A stretch of DNA of 64,000 bases from Auanema rhodensis (Eukaryota; Nematoda; Chromadorea; Rhabditida; Rhabditidae), in NCBI GenBank assembly GCA_964057225.1, contig OZ059900.1:2986501-3050500 (forward strand). Reading direction: 5' to 3'. Position 1 is the first letter of the stretch. Every line of letters starts with the position of its first letter. Positions 62,040 through 64,000 of the stretch are shown here, piece after piece. Under the pieces are notes generated by a model that worked only from the letters and a program-made list of their open reading frames with translations, was not told where the DNA came from and did no database searches. Made by a program: the position numbers and the translations under genes.

Positions 62040-64000
62040 TCAAACATACAATACACAAAATCAGTCTATTTTTATGAGCTTGCACTGATATATATTCATT
62101 TTGATCGAAAAAGGTCGAAAATAGAAAGAAATTTTGAAATTTCCGAGTTTTGAGTCTAATTTGGCTAAATCGCTCATATATATGATCAAAAGCATAGTTT
62201 TACTGTCTATGATAACAAAAGTCTTCAAATATACACTAATAATGTGTAAATCACTGAATTTCACTCAAATAGCTTTACTACACTAAGTGTGGTCGTTTTT
62301 ATGCCTTTAACACCATATACTCAACGATTTTTGGTACAAAATCTGTAATACTCGTAAATTTTGATCATATTCGTTAAGATTTGAGAATCAAACACACAAT
62401 GCACGAAATAAGTTTATTTTGACGAGTTTGCACTGATATTTATTCATTTTGATCAAAAAAGGTCGAAAATAGAAAGAATTTTTGAATTTTCCGAGTTTTG
62501 AGTCCAATTGGGCTAAATCGCTCATATATATGATCAAAAGCATAGTTTTACTGTCTATGATAACAAAAGTCTTCAAATATACACTAATGATGTGTAAATC
62601 ACTGAATTTCACTCAAATAGCTTTACTACACTAAGTATGGTCGTTTTTATGCCTTTAACACCATATACTCACCGATTTTTGGTACAAAATCTGTAATACT
62701 CGAAAATTTTGATCATATTCGTTAAGATTTGAGAATCAAACATACAATACACGAAATAAGTTTATTTTGACGAGTTTGCACTGATATTTATTCATTTTGA
62801 TCAAAAAAGGTCGAAAATAGAAAGAATTTTTGAATTTTCCGAGTTTTGAGTCCAATTGGGCTAAATCGCTCATATATATGATCAAAAGCATAGTTTTACT
62901 GTCTATGATAACAAAAGTCTTCAAATATACACTAATGATGTGTAAATCACTGAATTTCACTCAAATAGCTTTACTACACTAAGTATGGTCGTTTTTATGC
63001 CTTTAACACCATATACTCACCGATTTTTGGTACAAAATCTGTAATACTCGTAAATTTTGATCATATTCGGTGAGATTCGAGAATCAAACACACAATGCAC
63101 GAAATAAGTTTATTTTGACGAGTTTGCACTGATATTTATTCATTTTGATCAAAAAAGGTCGAAAATAGAAAGAATTTTTGAATTTTCCGAGTTTTGAGTC
63201 CAATTGGGCTAAATCGCTCATATATATGATCAAAAGCATAGTTTTACTGTCTATGATAACAAAAGTCTTCAAATATACACTAATGATGTGTAAATCACTG
63301 AATTTCACTCAAATAGCTTTACTACACTAAGTATGGTCGTTTTTATGCCTTTAACACCATATACTCACCGATTTTTGGTACAAAATCTGTAATACTCGTA
63401 AATTTTGATCATATTCGTTAAGATTTGAGAATCAAACATACAATACACAAAATCAGTCTATTTTTATGAGCTTGCACTGATATATATTCATTTTGATCGA
63501 AAAAGGTCGAAAATAGAAAGAAATTTTGAAATTTCCAAGTTTTGAGTCTAATTTGGCTAAATCGCTCATATATATGATCAAAAGCATAGTTTTACTGTCT
63601 ATGATAACAAAAGTCTTCAAATATACACTAATAATGTGTAAATCACTGAATTTCACTCAAATAGCTTTACTACACTAAGTGTGGTCGTTTTTATGCCTTT
63701 AACACCATATACTCAACGATTTTTGGTACAAAATCTGTAATACTCGTAAATTTTGATCATATTCGTTAAGATTTGAGAATCAAACACACAATGCACGAAA
63801 TAAGTTTATTTTGACGAGTTTGCACTGATATTTATTCATTTTGATCAAAAAAGGTCGAAAATAGAAAGAATTTTTGAATTTTCCGAGTTTTGAGTCCAAT
63901 TGGGCTAAATCGCTCATATATATGATCAAAAGCATAGTTTTACTGTCTATGATAACAAAAGTCTTCAAATATACACTAATGATGTGTAAATCACTGAATT
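62040..64000. repeat. Right-end tetramer, B A A A (1392 bp period)
   Basis: B copies at 62040 and 63432 are 1392 bp apart and share gatcgaaaaagg, agaaattttg and the aagtgtgg/ctcaacg end. Three A-type monomers lie between them. The joints at 62388 and 63780 go from a gttaagattt end directly into an A head. The copy at 62736 has a hybrid head (catacaatacacg then ttattttgacg). The last monomer, from 63780, is cut by the window edge. Confidence 0.85.

Larger units (their letters stand above)
1..64000. repeat. Tandem satellite DNA array, 347-348 bp monomer, about 184 copies
   Basis: The same unit recurs every 347 or 348 bases across the whole window. With the boundary at TCAAAC, starts fall at 296, 644, 992, 1340, 1688, 2036, 2383 and so on to 63780, and only the step at 39584-40137 breaks the rhythm. 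All copies point the same way and no foreign sequence interrupts them. One monomer counted by hand has about 102 G+C in 348 bases. Copies fall into a few classes that share diagnostic substitutions, and the classes recur in fixed orders, which is higher-order repeat organisation. Established knowledge: long homogeneous arrays like this are typical of centromeric and pericentromeric chromatin in eukaryotes. That this array is centromeric is inference. The family is not one I recognise. Confidence 0.99.

Noticed and set aside
992-63968. About 150 minus-strand reading frames of 61-74 codons
   Set aside because: They are one satellite frame repeated. 348 is a multiple of three, so the same stop-free stretch recurs. 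Starts are mostly GTG or TTG, ends are fixed by satellite bases (TCA of TCAAAC), class changes alter amino acids freely, and there is no domain or ribosome-binding signal.
1-64000. CRISPR array
   Set aside because: The repeats are contiguous 347-348 bp units with no unique spacers and no cas genes.
1-64000. Transposon or retrotransposon internal tandem repeat
   Set aside because: There are no terminal repeats, target-site duplications, coding domains or primer-binding sites. An origin from a mobile element long ago cannot be judged from this window.

Overview
The whole 64 kb window is one uninterrupted tandem satellite-DNA array. About 184 copies of a 347-348 bp, A+T-rich monomer (about 29% G+C by hand count of one copy) run head-to-tail in one orientation from base 1 to base 64000. 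I see no gene, RNA gene, transposon, CRISPR array or unique sequence. The many 61-74 residue reading frames are the same satellite frame repeated, and I do not call any of them. Array size, copy similarity and higher-order structure point to a eukaryotic chromosome, most likely centromeric or pericentromeric or another heterochromatic block. I do not recognise the monomer family and cannot name the organism; plants and insects both carry satellites like this.

I place the monomer boundary at the conserved TCAAAC and sort copies into seven recurring classes. A has head tgcacg...ttgacg and middle gaattttccgag...tccaattggg. B has head tacacaaaatcag and an A/C-like tail. C has head tacacg...tttacg and tail ttttactg/taataatg. 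D has a C-like head and tail ttttattg/aacgctag, and is 347 bp because of one missing base. E has a B-like head, middle tttacgag and tail ending ctaaatttcgc. F has a B-like head, middle gaatctaa and, in most copies, aatgatttaatc. G has a B-like head, tacatgatcagaag and a D-like tail, and is 347 bp.

Layout by block (one letter per monomer). 1-3426: irregular A E F (C/E) A (B/A) D E A B. 3427-7250: G C D then A B C D twice. 6556-10381: C D E A B B duplicated with a 2087 bp period, the second copy one monomer short. 10382-12813: G C D A, G C D (1390 bp period). 12814-16987: A A E F C D twice (2087 bp). 16988-22551: E then A B C D E, A B C D G E, A (B/C) D E. 22552-28810: a 7-mer and an 8-mer version of one unit, then A B C. 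28811-32980: G C D A three times (1390 bp). 32981-52299: a mosaic of A, C, D, G and B sharing long repeats about 3.8 and 10.6 kb apart, with the only real break in monomer phasing at 39880. 52300-58908: visibly more diverged, with E and F back and a 1044 bp trimer. 58909-64000: A B C (C) D E returns, ending in a 1392 bp tetramer.

Classes E and F are absent from about 22.55 to 53.69 kb. That core has far fewer private substitutions than the right-hand flank. The simplest reading is layered growth: an older A B C D E-type array on both sides, and a younger, more homogenised G C D A-type expansion in the middle. Whole-monomer gains and losses, chimeric monomers and short conversion tracts record unequal exchange and gene conversion. 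No coding genes interact here. Any function would be structural, such as chromatin, protein binding or satellite transcription.
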